64,000 bases of DNA from Patiria miniata (lineage: Eukaryota > Echinodermata > Asteroidea > Valvatida > Asterinidae): positions 2,976,001 to 3,040,000 of the forward strand of contig NW_024037076.1 in assembly GCF_015706575.1 (NCBI RefSeq). The letters are read 5' to 3'. A model generated the notes under the pieces. The model saw nothing but the letters and a program-made list of their open reading frames with translations, searched no databases and had not been told where the DNA came from. A program made the position numbers and the translations under genes. Shown here piece by piece: positions 1 to 9,755 of this stretch (positions are counted from its first letter, which is position 1; every line of letters begins with the position of its first letter).

Positions 1-473
1 AAGTAAAAGTTAAGGTCGAACCCTGGATAATCTTAATGTTAACATTCTGAAAATAGTTTGAGCAAACATGTGAATTTCATCGTGACTTTATACGATTCAT
101 TCTTAATCTTGAAAAGCTTTTTCTTTCCGTTTTATGTAGCTTTTGTTTGAGTTGTTAATTAGTCAATGGGGACCTCAAAAAAAAATGTGGTGTCACTTTT
201 GTCCTGTTGCTGAAGCTCTCGCCTAAAAGCCATGCTTCCCCTAGCAGAAAAGTTCTTCAAAATGTAAGAGTATATCATGAGTTGGCTTCGCATGTGTGTG
301 CACAGAGTTTTCTAATTTCATCTCACTTTTATCTCAAATGGTCAAAAGAAAATTGAAGCTCTGGTTTTTTTTATATTCTGAGTCACAACTGAAAACTTAG
401 ACCCCAGTTTATAGATCTTGAAAAACTAAAGGGGCGACTCTTTATCACAATATAATGAAGAGAGTAAACTTAC

Positions 474-562
474 TTGGTTTTGAATTTCATAATCCTGTTA
501 TCAAACTCGACTGAGTTGGCATACATGCTGAAGTCGTGAGAGTCTTCCAGGAAGTTGGGCAA
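474..562 (-). CDS. C6orf136-like exon 3
   Basis: This exon codes 29 residues (LPNFLEDSHDFSMYANSVEF and on to MKFKT) between a TTTCAG acceptor and a GTAAGT donor. It ends with two spare bases of a probable Lys codon. The pattern LP-x-SHD-x-S-x-Y-x-VEF is the best-conserved block of the family. Bases 1-473 are intron; nothing else is recognised there. Confidence 0.78.
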
Positions 563-3500
563 CTGAAACCAGAAATGTCAGTGATAATTTTACATTTATT
601 CTGAAAATTTTACAACTATGGCAAAAAGGATGAATTGCTTAAAGCAAATTTCTTTTCTGTAGGCGGGACGCTCCAAAGTCATGAATAATTCAATAGTATC
701 GATCGGGCCAGAATGTTTATTTATGAAACAGAACAATGATATCAAGAGCGTTGTTGTTATTTAGTCAACCAGTTACATTTAAAGCATTTGAAAGTACAGA
801 CGTCGTCGAGCTACCACACAGTAGCCCAGTGGATAGCGTGATGAGCTATGGATACAAAGATCCCTGGTTCGAATCCACGTCATCGCTGCTCACTTTCATC
901 GACTGTTTTTCTTCTCTGAATTTATCGTTGAGAATTTTATTTACAGGGAAAAAAGATAACGATAACCTAACTGTCTTCCAACGAATCAAAGGTAAACTGA
1001 ATTATGCATGACTTTGGAGCATCACGCCTACGGAAAATAAATTTGCTTGCCTTAAGCCGCCTCAGGTCGCCCTTGTGTCAAATGACTTTTCAGGATCAAG
1101 CTGCCTCTCAAGACCGCCAGGAACATATCAGTCGCTGATTTTTTGTGACCTTGGTAAACTACGATGATATTAAGACAATCGGCATCAGTCAGCACTCAAT
1201 AAAATCAACATCTTCTGCGACATGTGCCCGACAGACGGCAATCAATTGCAGTTGACCGATGTGAAATGACGTCATGTGCGCACCGAAGTCATCTTATTTC
1301 ATTGTCAACCCAATCAGCATGCAGCATAAAGAGCTGATTGGACAGATGTGGCCGTGGACGATTGTTGATTGTTATCAACATGCTTTAACGCTACTGTAAA
1401 AGAAGTCACACGATAGCCTATGCCATGGAATTGTTGTTGCGTCGTGGGTGACATGGGCGTGGTTGCGATTATTTTGTGTCGAGAGGCCGCTTGTTCCATG
1501 AGAATTACACAATTTGAGAATTACACAATTTTGTGACCTGAGCACTATTTGTCTGCTTGTTCCGTTCCTACGCAATTCGCAGGTCCAACTGAGGCCGGCT
1601 TAATATGCTGTTAAAAAAAAAAAGGCCTTCCATTTGGGATATGTACTATTTACCATGTGTATACATGTGCATACAGAGCAAAAAATCTCAATTAACTCTC
1701 TTTGTTCAAGGGAAATTGTGCATGGGGCCCGTAAAGATAAACGCAGTCTTTCAAGTAAAGATAACTTGTATTAAATTAGCTCTGACTAGGGCTGTCCATT
1801 TTGAAATATTTTAGTGTTCGATCACCGAAACTGCATTTGACAAAAATATTCGGATATTCAAAACGGCCAACTGCAACTGCGTGCTTTACCGTTAACTCCG
1901 CGATTGTGTACAAAGTCTATGGAGAGTCAAGAAAAGTTTCTAAATATTTCCTAGCAAAACTGGAAATGTGTCTCAGTCCCAGATTCATGTCTTATCATTT
2001 TTGCAATGAATGACCTTCATTGAGATGATATATGAAGAAAAACATTTTTTCTGAACAATGAACCGCCGTCGACAAAAAAATGTGTTACTGTAGACAAAAA
2101 GTGGCACTGTACAATAAAGCATAGCAACTTTACAACACAAAAAATATCACATGCTCACCTCCTGCACAAGCCGTTCATACATGATTAGTATCTGTTCTTT
2201 GCTCGGTTTCTGACTGTCGTTGTCTTGTGGGGACACACTACTGTCTTGCTCTGTCAAGCCGGTGTCTGCTTTGGTAGTCGCTGGCTGACGATCGTCTGCT
2301 GAGGACTGAAGACAATTAGGCTCTGGGACGGCCGCTACCATCGGGACATGATAAACTTTACTGGAAAGAAATTGCAAAAGTGTAATGTACATTCGTAATC
2401 AGTAAAGGAATTGAGGACTCTCCATTCAGTGTACACAGACTTATAATAAATTACAGGAGCACTAACTGGCTGCGCAAATGAAGCCTGCTGGGCGCATATT
2501 TGGGCACAAACCTATGGAAAATTGGGAATTTAGTACAGCTTTAGTACGGCATTTGTTTTGGACAGTGCAACATTGTCACGCCGCAATTTCCACTCGCTAA
2601 ATCTTTTAAAATTTAAAACTTTTCAAACTGCATCATTTTACATAAACTGTTATCAATCTTGGACAATTGTCAGTCTTTGGTGGCAAACGGGGTATCAAAA
2701 TGTACCTAACAACATTCCCCAAAGGTCTATATAAATGATGATATCATAAGACGATCAGATTCAAAATTATGACCCCTCCAACGAGTGCGGACTTTCCTTC
2801 TTTTTTGTGTGCAGTGTTTAGCTCCATGATATTAATAGTCAACAACAGAGCAGGACCAAATATGAAATTCTTTGTGGGAGTGGTTAGGGATGACAAAATC
2901 TGCTATGTGATGCATGTTATTTGGGGACTACAATGTTCCTCATACATGTATGTCAGTAGAATAGACCGATGAGTTAAGTCCTGCCGTGACTCATAACGCT
3001 CTGACCTACATGTATGACAGCATAATTAATGTCCGAAATGCATGCACAAATGTCCAACATGTGTGCACTTGCATATGATGCATGTTGCTGGACCTTGAAG
3101 TGCTGTATAAGAGAATGAGGCGCAGTTGATGCTGCCCATGCGTGCAATAGGTGAGGCCAAGGGACTGACCTATTGACTAAACATCGACCACATAGAACGT
3201 TGCATAAACTTACTTGAAATACAGATGTGTCCTGCACACATGTCGATGCAGACCAAAGGTTGGTTGATTATTGAGAGAATCAGTCAATTGAGTGATGCCC
3301 AAACAATGGGAAGATAGGTTTGCGAAGCCATAGTCTTGTTTATTGATTGGTTGCTTGGCTATGATGTCATCAGTTCCATGACGCTTGATTGGCTGGTTAT
3401 TGCGAATGATGATGTCATCGCTGCACGCGGCATCCCAGGGTATGGCTGCAGTCTCGTAGACGCTCTGGATGTGCATGGTAGCTGACAGCCTGCATAGGGT

Positions 3501-3887
3501 CGCAGTGATGTCCTTAATGCCATCCTGGACAGGCAGTGAAGACGTCAACAAGGATAAGACGTGAGTGATGGTGCCTCTCTCAATGGAAAACAGCACAGGA
3601 GGCTCTCGGTTCTCTGTGTCTTTGCTTTCACCAATGTTTGCTGCAGAACTTTCCTCTTGATGAGACGAGAAGTCTGACGGGCGGGGCCCTGCGGAGCAAC
3701 AACGGGCGGAGTCTTTCAAGCACATCAGAGATGTCTCCCTTCGATCCCAGTGCAAAGATTGTGATCTACCTCCACTAGAAGCTGACCTTGAAGCCCATCT
3801 GTAGGTGTGGCTCTCTGAATGGGTCCCCACATTGGTGCAGATTGCTGTCAGTCTGGGTTTGCTACGATAGATGTGTCGCAGGTACAT
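474..3887 (-). CDS. C6orf136-like (DUF2358-type) protein, three exons, 3' end outside window
   Basis: Exons on the minus strand are 3214-3887, 2159-2360 and 474-562; further 3' exons lie beyond base 1. The junction of exons 2 and 3 reads MYERLVQE-LPNFLEDSHDF followed by SMYANSVEFDNRIMKFKT. This is the hallmark start of the conserved domain of vertebrate C6orf136 and DUF2358 proteins (MYERL..ELP, then SHD.S.Y...VEF). Exon 1 gives 224 residues: a basic start (MYLRHIYRSKPRL), then a Ser-rich, probably disordered stretch. It ends at a strong GTAAGT donor with two spare bases, which fits the single leading base of exon 2. Exon 2 ends in phase 0 and exon 3 starts in phase 0. The basic amino terminus would suit a mitochondrial presequence, but that is inference. 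The molecular function of the family is not established. The frame upstream of Met-3887 stays open to an acceptor-like site near 4001, so the start could lie further 5'. Identity is fairly sure; exon 1 is less sure. Confidence 0.72.
563..2158. other. Intron of the C6orf136-like gene
   Basis: No coding exon recognised. It holds a tRNA-like SINE head at 813-882 and a 16-base direct duplication near 1497-1530. The short open frames here look random. Confidence 0.5.
813..882 (+). repeat. tRNA-derived SINE head (degenerate)
   Basis: An A-box-like block (TAGCCCAGTGG, about 822-832) and a perfect B box (GGTTCGAATCC, 866-876) stand at pol III promoter spacing. The arms do not fold into a clean cloverleaf, so this is a SINE head or tRNA pseudogene, not a working tRNA. 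Confidence 0.55.
2159..2360 (-). CDS. C6orf136-like exon 2
   Basis: This exon codes 67 residues after a TTTCTTTCCAG acceptor and ends at a GTGAGC donor. A Gln/Ser/Asp-rich linker precedes the conserved ILIMYERLVQE helix that opens the DUF2358-type domain. Confidence 0.75.
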
Positions 3888-4587
3888 ATGACGTCCTTGG
3901 CCGATGGAGATGGCAGGGTTGATTAGGGCATTGCAGGAGAAGTGTGATGAGCATGTGGACCCTCTAGGTGTGAGTTTTGAGACCTGGTGTTGGCCAAGAT
4001 CCTTATAAACAAAATTGTAAAAAGAGAGAAAAATAAGCTATGCCCATGACTGAGTGATATTCTGGTGATAGTTGTGAATATACTACTTTTTATGACTCAC
4101 CGCAGAACAATGGAATCACACAAAACAAAATCTTTGAATGAAAAAAATGAACCTATTTTCAATTAACACCTAAATTCTCACAGTTTATGTTCAGGAAATA
4201 AAAAGTTGCATTAAATATTAGTGTCCATTGACTATAAAAAAAAATGAAATGACATGAACAATGAACATTTGTTCGAAAATACTGTAACTTATTTTTTTAC
4301 GCTAACGGCATAATAACTGGACTTCTAGGATTGCTGCTTTTTAACCTGGTATGTACCAGTAGCTTCCATAGTGAAAAACAAGTAGAAATTCCATGTCAAA
4401 TTTGGGAAAACCAACTGCTCAATTTGAGTACGCATTGTTGGGTGGCTAACAATATGGGACAAGTCCACACATTGAGGTTCAACATCAGCAGATCCAGGAC
4501 CCCCCCCCCCCCCCAGAAGTGACTCAAATATTTTCAAATAATGTTATTTTTCACTTGAGTGTGCCGTTTATCTCCCCAGATTCTAAC

Positions 4588-4770
4588 CAGCCAGCCAACC
4601 CCGGGTGGTTAAGACGACTGCACTAAAAAGCAGGAAGTCATGGGTCCGAGTCCCACCCGACCAAGTTTGTGATGGTTTTCTTGCATGCTCGTGGACAGTG
4701 CTGAGGATACAGTGTTTATTAATACTACATCGGTGAAGGGCAAAACTCAATATTAAAAACCATCTCCCGG
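4588..4770 (+). repeat. tRNA-derived SINE, family 1
   Basis: A tRNA-like head with a B box (GGTCCGAGTCC, 4643-4653) is followed by a body reading GCTCGTGGACAGTGCTGAGG and then ATTAATACTACATCGGTGAA. The same body recurs at about 62180-62275, which shows it is an interspersed family. A poly-C run lies just upstream (about 4501-4514). Confidence 0.65.
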
Positions 4771-5368
4771 GCATGAAAATACCATCAGCATTCACAGGAG
4801 AAGTGTCATAGGAGCAAAGTTTATAGAATGCAGGGCCACGTCGGAAAAGTTTTTTTTGGTTTTTGGATGCGATATGAGAAGTGGGGTTGTTGAGTAGAAT
4901 GGCACTCCTTTGAGAACGATGCGACGTTAGGAATTGATTGATCAAAGGTATGAGACAGTGGATGGGCATGAAGTGGATGTACACAAAATAGAGGGCAGTA
5001 TAGAGAGTGAAGGGTATTAATGAAGTAAATTGTGATCAATAGAGGGCGCTATAGAGAAGGAATTATTGACAAGTACGTAGTATCGAGTGAGATGGCTTGG
5101 GATGTATTGGATGCGGGGTGGTTGGACATGAAGATTGTCATCACTACTTTATTTAACCTAGGACTCACTACTTTATTTCCCCATCTTAATCTGACCTCAA
5201 TCTACCCACTCACTCCGTCTTGGATTCGCCGATGCAGGGTGGGAAGGAAGTAAACTGTAGTCAATAGAGGGCGCTATAGAGAGCCAAGTACGCAGTACGT
5301 ATGTACACTGAGTGAGACGTATACAGCTTGGGATGGGTGCAACTATAGAATACAGGGCCCATCCATTC

Positions 5369-5395
5369 TACAGGGTGTCCCAAAAAAATGTTCCA
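5369..5395 (+). repeat. Solo mariner-type terminal repeat
   Basis: TACAGGGTGTCCCAAAAAAA resembles the TA-flanked ends of the inverted-repeat elements at 13530, 19133 and 23463. I could not find a matching right end nearby. Confidence 0.35.
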
Positions 5396-5711
5396 CTCTC
5401 CTTTTTTTACAAATTCAAGCAAACCTGAGCTGAATGCATAAATTTTCTTATTAGGCCTATGCATGGTATAAGAATGCTATGTGACTTGGTTGTTATCTAC
5501 CAAAAAAATTGGATCATACTATCAATCCACTAGGGACAGAAATGCTTAAATATGAACTCACCTCCATTTGCCAACTGCGCTGGGGACTCAAATCACCAAT
5601 TTTAAAATGTCGATTTTTGTCAAGTGTGATTTTCAAAAACTCTACTTGGTGTCTATTATGAAAGACCAGTCATAAGTCGTTATCAAGCATACCAGAGAAA
5701 ACCAACCAACC

Positions 5712-6626
5712 TAGCTGGAGTTACCCAGCCCTAAATTTTATCATTGGGTTGTCATTTAGGGCTGGAGCTAGTTTTTCACGTAACCCAGCAGCGTAGGCAG
5801 GTCCCAAAAAAAAATGCGAAAAAAATTGGAAAATGTTCAATTTTGTCCCCGTTACACACTAATTGCAACTGCAACTGCAACTCACCCCAAACTTGCCCGG
5901 AATAACCATTACACAGGTCCTTGAAGTAAAAAACGATCCATGATGAAGATTCAGCCTACAATTGCAGTGAAAAAAGGAGGAATAACGGCTAACCTGACAA
6001 CCTTGCAGGCATGGCCAGGACCGCAATTGGTTTGTGCACAAAAAAAATTGTGTACAATGAATGGCGTTCGATTACCAGGCACAGCGCTAGTCGTTTTTGC
6101 CGGCTGCGCTGGCTGTTGGCGCATGACGTCACGCGGAAGCGTAACACCCAAAGACTGTTTCATGCACTAATATGAGGTTTACCACTCGCATTACAGCTGC
6201 GGTACAGGAACCGCAACCGACAGCCAGCGCAGCCGGCAAAAACGACTATTTGACAGCGCTGTGCCTGGTAATCGACCGCCATTCATTGTACACAATTTTT
6301 TTTGTGCACAAACCAATTGCGGTCCTGGCCATGCCTGCAAGGTTGTCAGGTTAGCCGTTATTCCTCCTTTTTTTCACTGCAATTGTAGGCTGAATCTTCA
6401 TCATGGATCGTTTTTTACTTCAAGGACCTGTGTAATGGTTATTCCGGGCAAGTTTGGGGTGAGTTGCAGTTGCAAATAGTGTGTAACGGGGACAAAATTG
6501 AACATTTTCCAATTTTTTTCGCAATTTTATTTGGGACCTGCCTACGCTGCTGGTTTACGTGAAAAACTAGCTCCAGCCCTAACTGACAACCCAATGATAA
6601 AATTTAGGACTGGGTAACTCCAGCTA
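5712..6626. mobile_element. Large foldback (palindromic) element, copy 1
   Basis: The left arm, from TAGCTGGAGTTACCCAGCCC at 5712, is mirrored by the right arm ending GGCTGGGTAACTCCAGCTA-like at 6626. Both arms carry the same internal blocks in reverse order (CAATTTTGTCCCCGTTACAC, CCTTGAAGTAAAAAACGATC, CAATTGGTTTGTGCAC). The arms meet near 6170-6210. No transposase is visible. The ends look TA-flanked, as for Tc1/mariner-type non-autonomous elements, but the class is a guess. Confidence 0.75.
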
Positions 6627-6876
6627 CAACCAACCATGGCATTGTCCATTTATTGGACTTTGACTAAAAATACCTATTTGTAAATCAACCACACGTAACA
6701 ATTGTTCACCTATGGCTGATTGTTCAGTAGGCTTAATCGGTATGAACAAGTGCTTGTATTATCATGCCTGCAGAAACCAGAAAGCAAACAAATATGAAAT
6801 AACGACTTAAAAAGGGATATTTCTACTATATTAATTAATCACCATGTTGCACACCCCTCTTCTCAGGGCTCCCTCT

Positions 6877-6899
6877 CCCCCCCCCCCCCCCCCCCCCCC
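6877..6899. repeat. Poly-C tract (23)
   Basis: An uninterrupted run of about 23 C immediately precedes a partial foldback-element arm. Confidence 0.8.
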
Positions 6900-6920
6900 G
6901 ACCTGTATAGCCGACCTGAA

Positions 6921-7003
6921 CCATTTTTTTTGTGCACAAACCAATTGCGGTCCTGGCAATGCCTGAAAGGTTGTCAGGTTAGCGGTTATTCCTCCTGTTT
7001 TCA
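6921..7003 (+). mobile_element. Partial arm of the foldback element
   Basis: This repeats the inner right-arm block (GTGCACAAACCAATTGCGGT and on to GGTTATTCCTCCTGTTTTCA) of the flanking elements. It stops exactly where copy 2 begins, so copy 2 appears inserted into an older copy. Confidence 0.6.
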
Positions 7004-7964
7004 TAGCTGGAGTTACCCAGCCCTGAGTTTTATCATTGGGTTGTCTATTAGGGCTGGAGCGCATTTTTCTCAAAACTTGTAGTATTTGCAAAAAAAATTT
7101 GGAAAATGTTCAATTTTGTCCCCGTTACACACTAATTGCAACTGCAACTCACCCCAAACTTGCCTGGAATAACCATTACACAGGTCCTTGAAGTAAAAAA
7201 CGATCCACGATGAAGATTCAGCCTACAATTGCAGTGAAAACAGGAGGAATAACCGCTAACCTGACAACCTTTCAGGCATGGCCAGGACTGCTATTGGTTT
7301 GTGCACAAAAAAAATTGTGTACAATGAATGGCGGTCGATTAACAGGCACAGAGAGCGATCGCTGTCAACTACTCGTTTTTGCCGGCTGCGCTGGCGTTGG
7401 CGCGTGACGTCACGCGGAAGCGTAACACCCGATGACTGTTTCATGCACTATTGGTTGCGGTTCCAGTACCAAAGCTGTGATGCGAGTGGTAAACCTTATA
7501 TACTAGTGCATGAAACAGTCATCGGGTGTTACGCTTCCGCGTGACGTCACGCGCCAACGCCAGCGCAGCCGGCAAAAACGAGTAGTTGACAGCGATCGCT
7601 CTCTGTGCCTGTTAATCGACCGCCATTCATTGTACACAATTTTTTTTGTGCACAAACCAATTGCGGTCCTGGCCAATCCAGCAAGGTTGTCAAGTTAGCG
7701 GTTATTCCTCCTGTTTTCACTGCAATTGTAGGCTGAATCTTCATCGTGGATCGTTTTTTACTTCAAGGACCTGTGTAATGGTTATTCCAGGCAAGTTTGG
7801 GGTGAGTTGCAGTTGCAATTAGTGTGTAAAGGGGACAAAATTTAACATTTTCCAAAAATTTTTGCCTATACTACAAGTTACGAGAAAAACTCGCTCCAGC
7901 CCTAGATGACAACCCAATGATAAAACTCAGGGCTGGGTAACTCCAGGCTGGGTAACTCCAGCTA
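7004..7964. mobile_element. Large foldback (palindromic) element, copy 2
   Basis: Same family as copy 1, starting TAGCTGGAGTTACCC at 7004 and ending GGGTAACTCCAGCTA at 7964. The arms run 7004-7450 and about 7500-7964 around a loop of roughly 50 bases. Both contain GCGTGACGTCACGCGGAAGC or its complement. The last 18 bases of the right end are duplicated (GGCTGGGTAACTCCA twice). It has no coding capacity. Confidence 0.75.
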
Positions 7965-9118
7965 CTTTCTTACCGATGTACAAAAACGTCGGACGAATGC
8001 CATAGTCGCCACAAACTGGCAGTGTCGTGCAGAAATAATACACATGAACATCCTCCGGATTGGAAGGTACAATTCTCAGCATGAATTACATGTCAAGCTC
8101 GCTCGTGCGTGTGAGCTCAAATTCTGCTCACCGTTTGTTCAATTCTGGAAAAGTTCAGCTTCTACAAATTTCCACCCCAGGCGCCCTCAAGAGGCGACAA
8201 TCCTACAATATTTTAATGGACTGATAACCTGTCCTGTCAAATGGGGGCGTGACTGTTCTGCGAAAAAAATAGGCTGCGAAGTTCAGAGCACTTGGCTGTT
8301 GCTTGCCACGGTAAATAAAACAATCCATAAAAATTGATTTTGATACATTCACCTCATTCAAAGCGTAGCGGGAACATCTGTAAGTTGTATGCCGATCTTG
8401 CGCGCAGCTTTTTGAACAGCGCCACCAGATGTGTCAAGGTGTCGATCAGGCCCCACCCCTTTTTCGTATTTGCAACTGAACGTGTGGGAAGTTTTAGGAT
8501 TTTTTTGTTGGGGGGGGGGGGGTCATCCCCAGTCGTCAATCTACACACGGCATTACTAATTGTAACATGATGATTAGAAAAATAAAGTTGCCGCCAAGCC
8601 TGATCTCTATATTGTATTGTATGCACTACTACTGATGATAGATCGCTACTTGCCGAGGCCTAAGTTAATTCTAGATATAGTTCAACTTCGACTGTATTTG
8701 TAGCCTTGGCAGTATATCCTGGAATTACACATACGTTTAAGCTAGTTATAAAATGAAACTAAAGAAATCGCAAACAGATAAGACGTACGTGGTCCATGAG
8801 TAACTCTTTTATTGGCCTGATTCCTCTAAAAGCAACAACTCTTAGCATTTTGAAATTTGAACCAAGTGCAAACAATGAACTGGTTTGCATAACTAAATTC
8901 GCAAAAGACTTTTAATCACTTTCTTGAGCAAGGTTTCACGGAATTATAATCTTTACAATTTAGTGAGAATTTTGTGAAAATGGTGTAATTCGCACAAATC
9001 GAATTATGTTTTTAAAAACATGTCAAATTTTCCTGAGGAAAAAAGCGATGAATTTAGAAGCACCAATAAAAGCGTCATTATCTAAACGGGATCTACAATT
9101 CAGTACCTTGTGCATATT
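7965..9118. other. Intergenic, no gene recognised
   Basis: AT-rich sequence with a poly-G run near 8511-8522. Only short random open frames are seen. Confidence 0.5.
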
Positions 9119-9298
9119 GCTATGGAGTACCGAAGTGAATGCGTCACGCGCACAAAATGTGTGTGAAAGACATTAGCGCGTGATTCAGCCCGTGAACCAT
9201 AGACTATATCTATGCCGTGACCAACACACGCGCGTACTCCATTCGTTTGCACTACACTTTCTGGTTCTAAATGACGTCATACTTCGGTACTCTATAGC
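9119..9298. mobile_element. Small inverted-repeat element (MITE-like)
   Basis: Left end GCTATGGAGTACCGAAGT and right end ACTTCGGTACTCTATAGC are near-perfect inverted repeats about 180 bp apart. Confidence 0.55.
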
Positions 9299-9429
9299 GG
9301 GGCAAGTTCTTTTTTTCTGTAATCTCAAAACAACGAATATGAGATACCATAAAACCAGAAAGAGTTTTTCTATGTCGGGGATTCTATGTCAGGGATCCAC
9401 AGATCCGTCTTAAAAGTGGTCCATTGCAG

Positions 9430-9435
9430 TTTATT
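9430..9435 (-). promoter_or_regulatory. Probable poly(A) signal of ILP-B
   Basis: AATAAA on the minus strand, about 215 bases after the ILP-B stop codon. Confidence 0.45.
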
Positions 9436-9651
9436 TTAGACCTTAAAGTAGGAACTCAGTATATTAAAAAGAAGTGTTGGAGTTGAATTTGGGATTTGTT
9501 AGAGATAAGTGGAATAAGTGTCGCACTGTTCTAGTGAAACTAATTGTTATTGTATAACTTATAACTTATTTACTATAATTTTTTAAAGGTAGACGGGCTT
9601 GACAGAGTCATTAGTCTGTTCCTGCCCAGTCTAGCTCCCTGTCCTCAGCGT

Positions 9652-9755
9652 CTAGCAAAGCTCATACACTTCCTCGTAGTAACATCCCTCGTGGCAGCAC
9701 TCCTCCGACAGACTCCTCTTTTCCACGCCCCTCTTAAGGAAATTGTTGGCCTCAT
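9652..9755 (-). CDS. ILP-B exon 4: C-peptide end and A chain
   Basis: After a CACCATCAG acceptor, EANNFLKRGVEKR supplies two dibasic sites. The A chain follows with the invariant CC-x3-C-x8-C spacing and ends directly in TAG. Confidence 0.92.

Noticed and set aside
813..882. Functional tRNA gene
   Set aside because: The B box is perfect but the stems do not pair well and no anticodon arm is convincing; SINE head is the better reading.
3787..3793. Alternative donor (CTTCAAG then GTCAGC) ending C6orf136-like exon 1 early
   Set aside because: The phase fits, but the donor is weak, while the GTAAGT at 3213 also fits phase and keeps the whole 224-codon frame.
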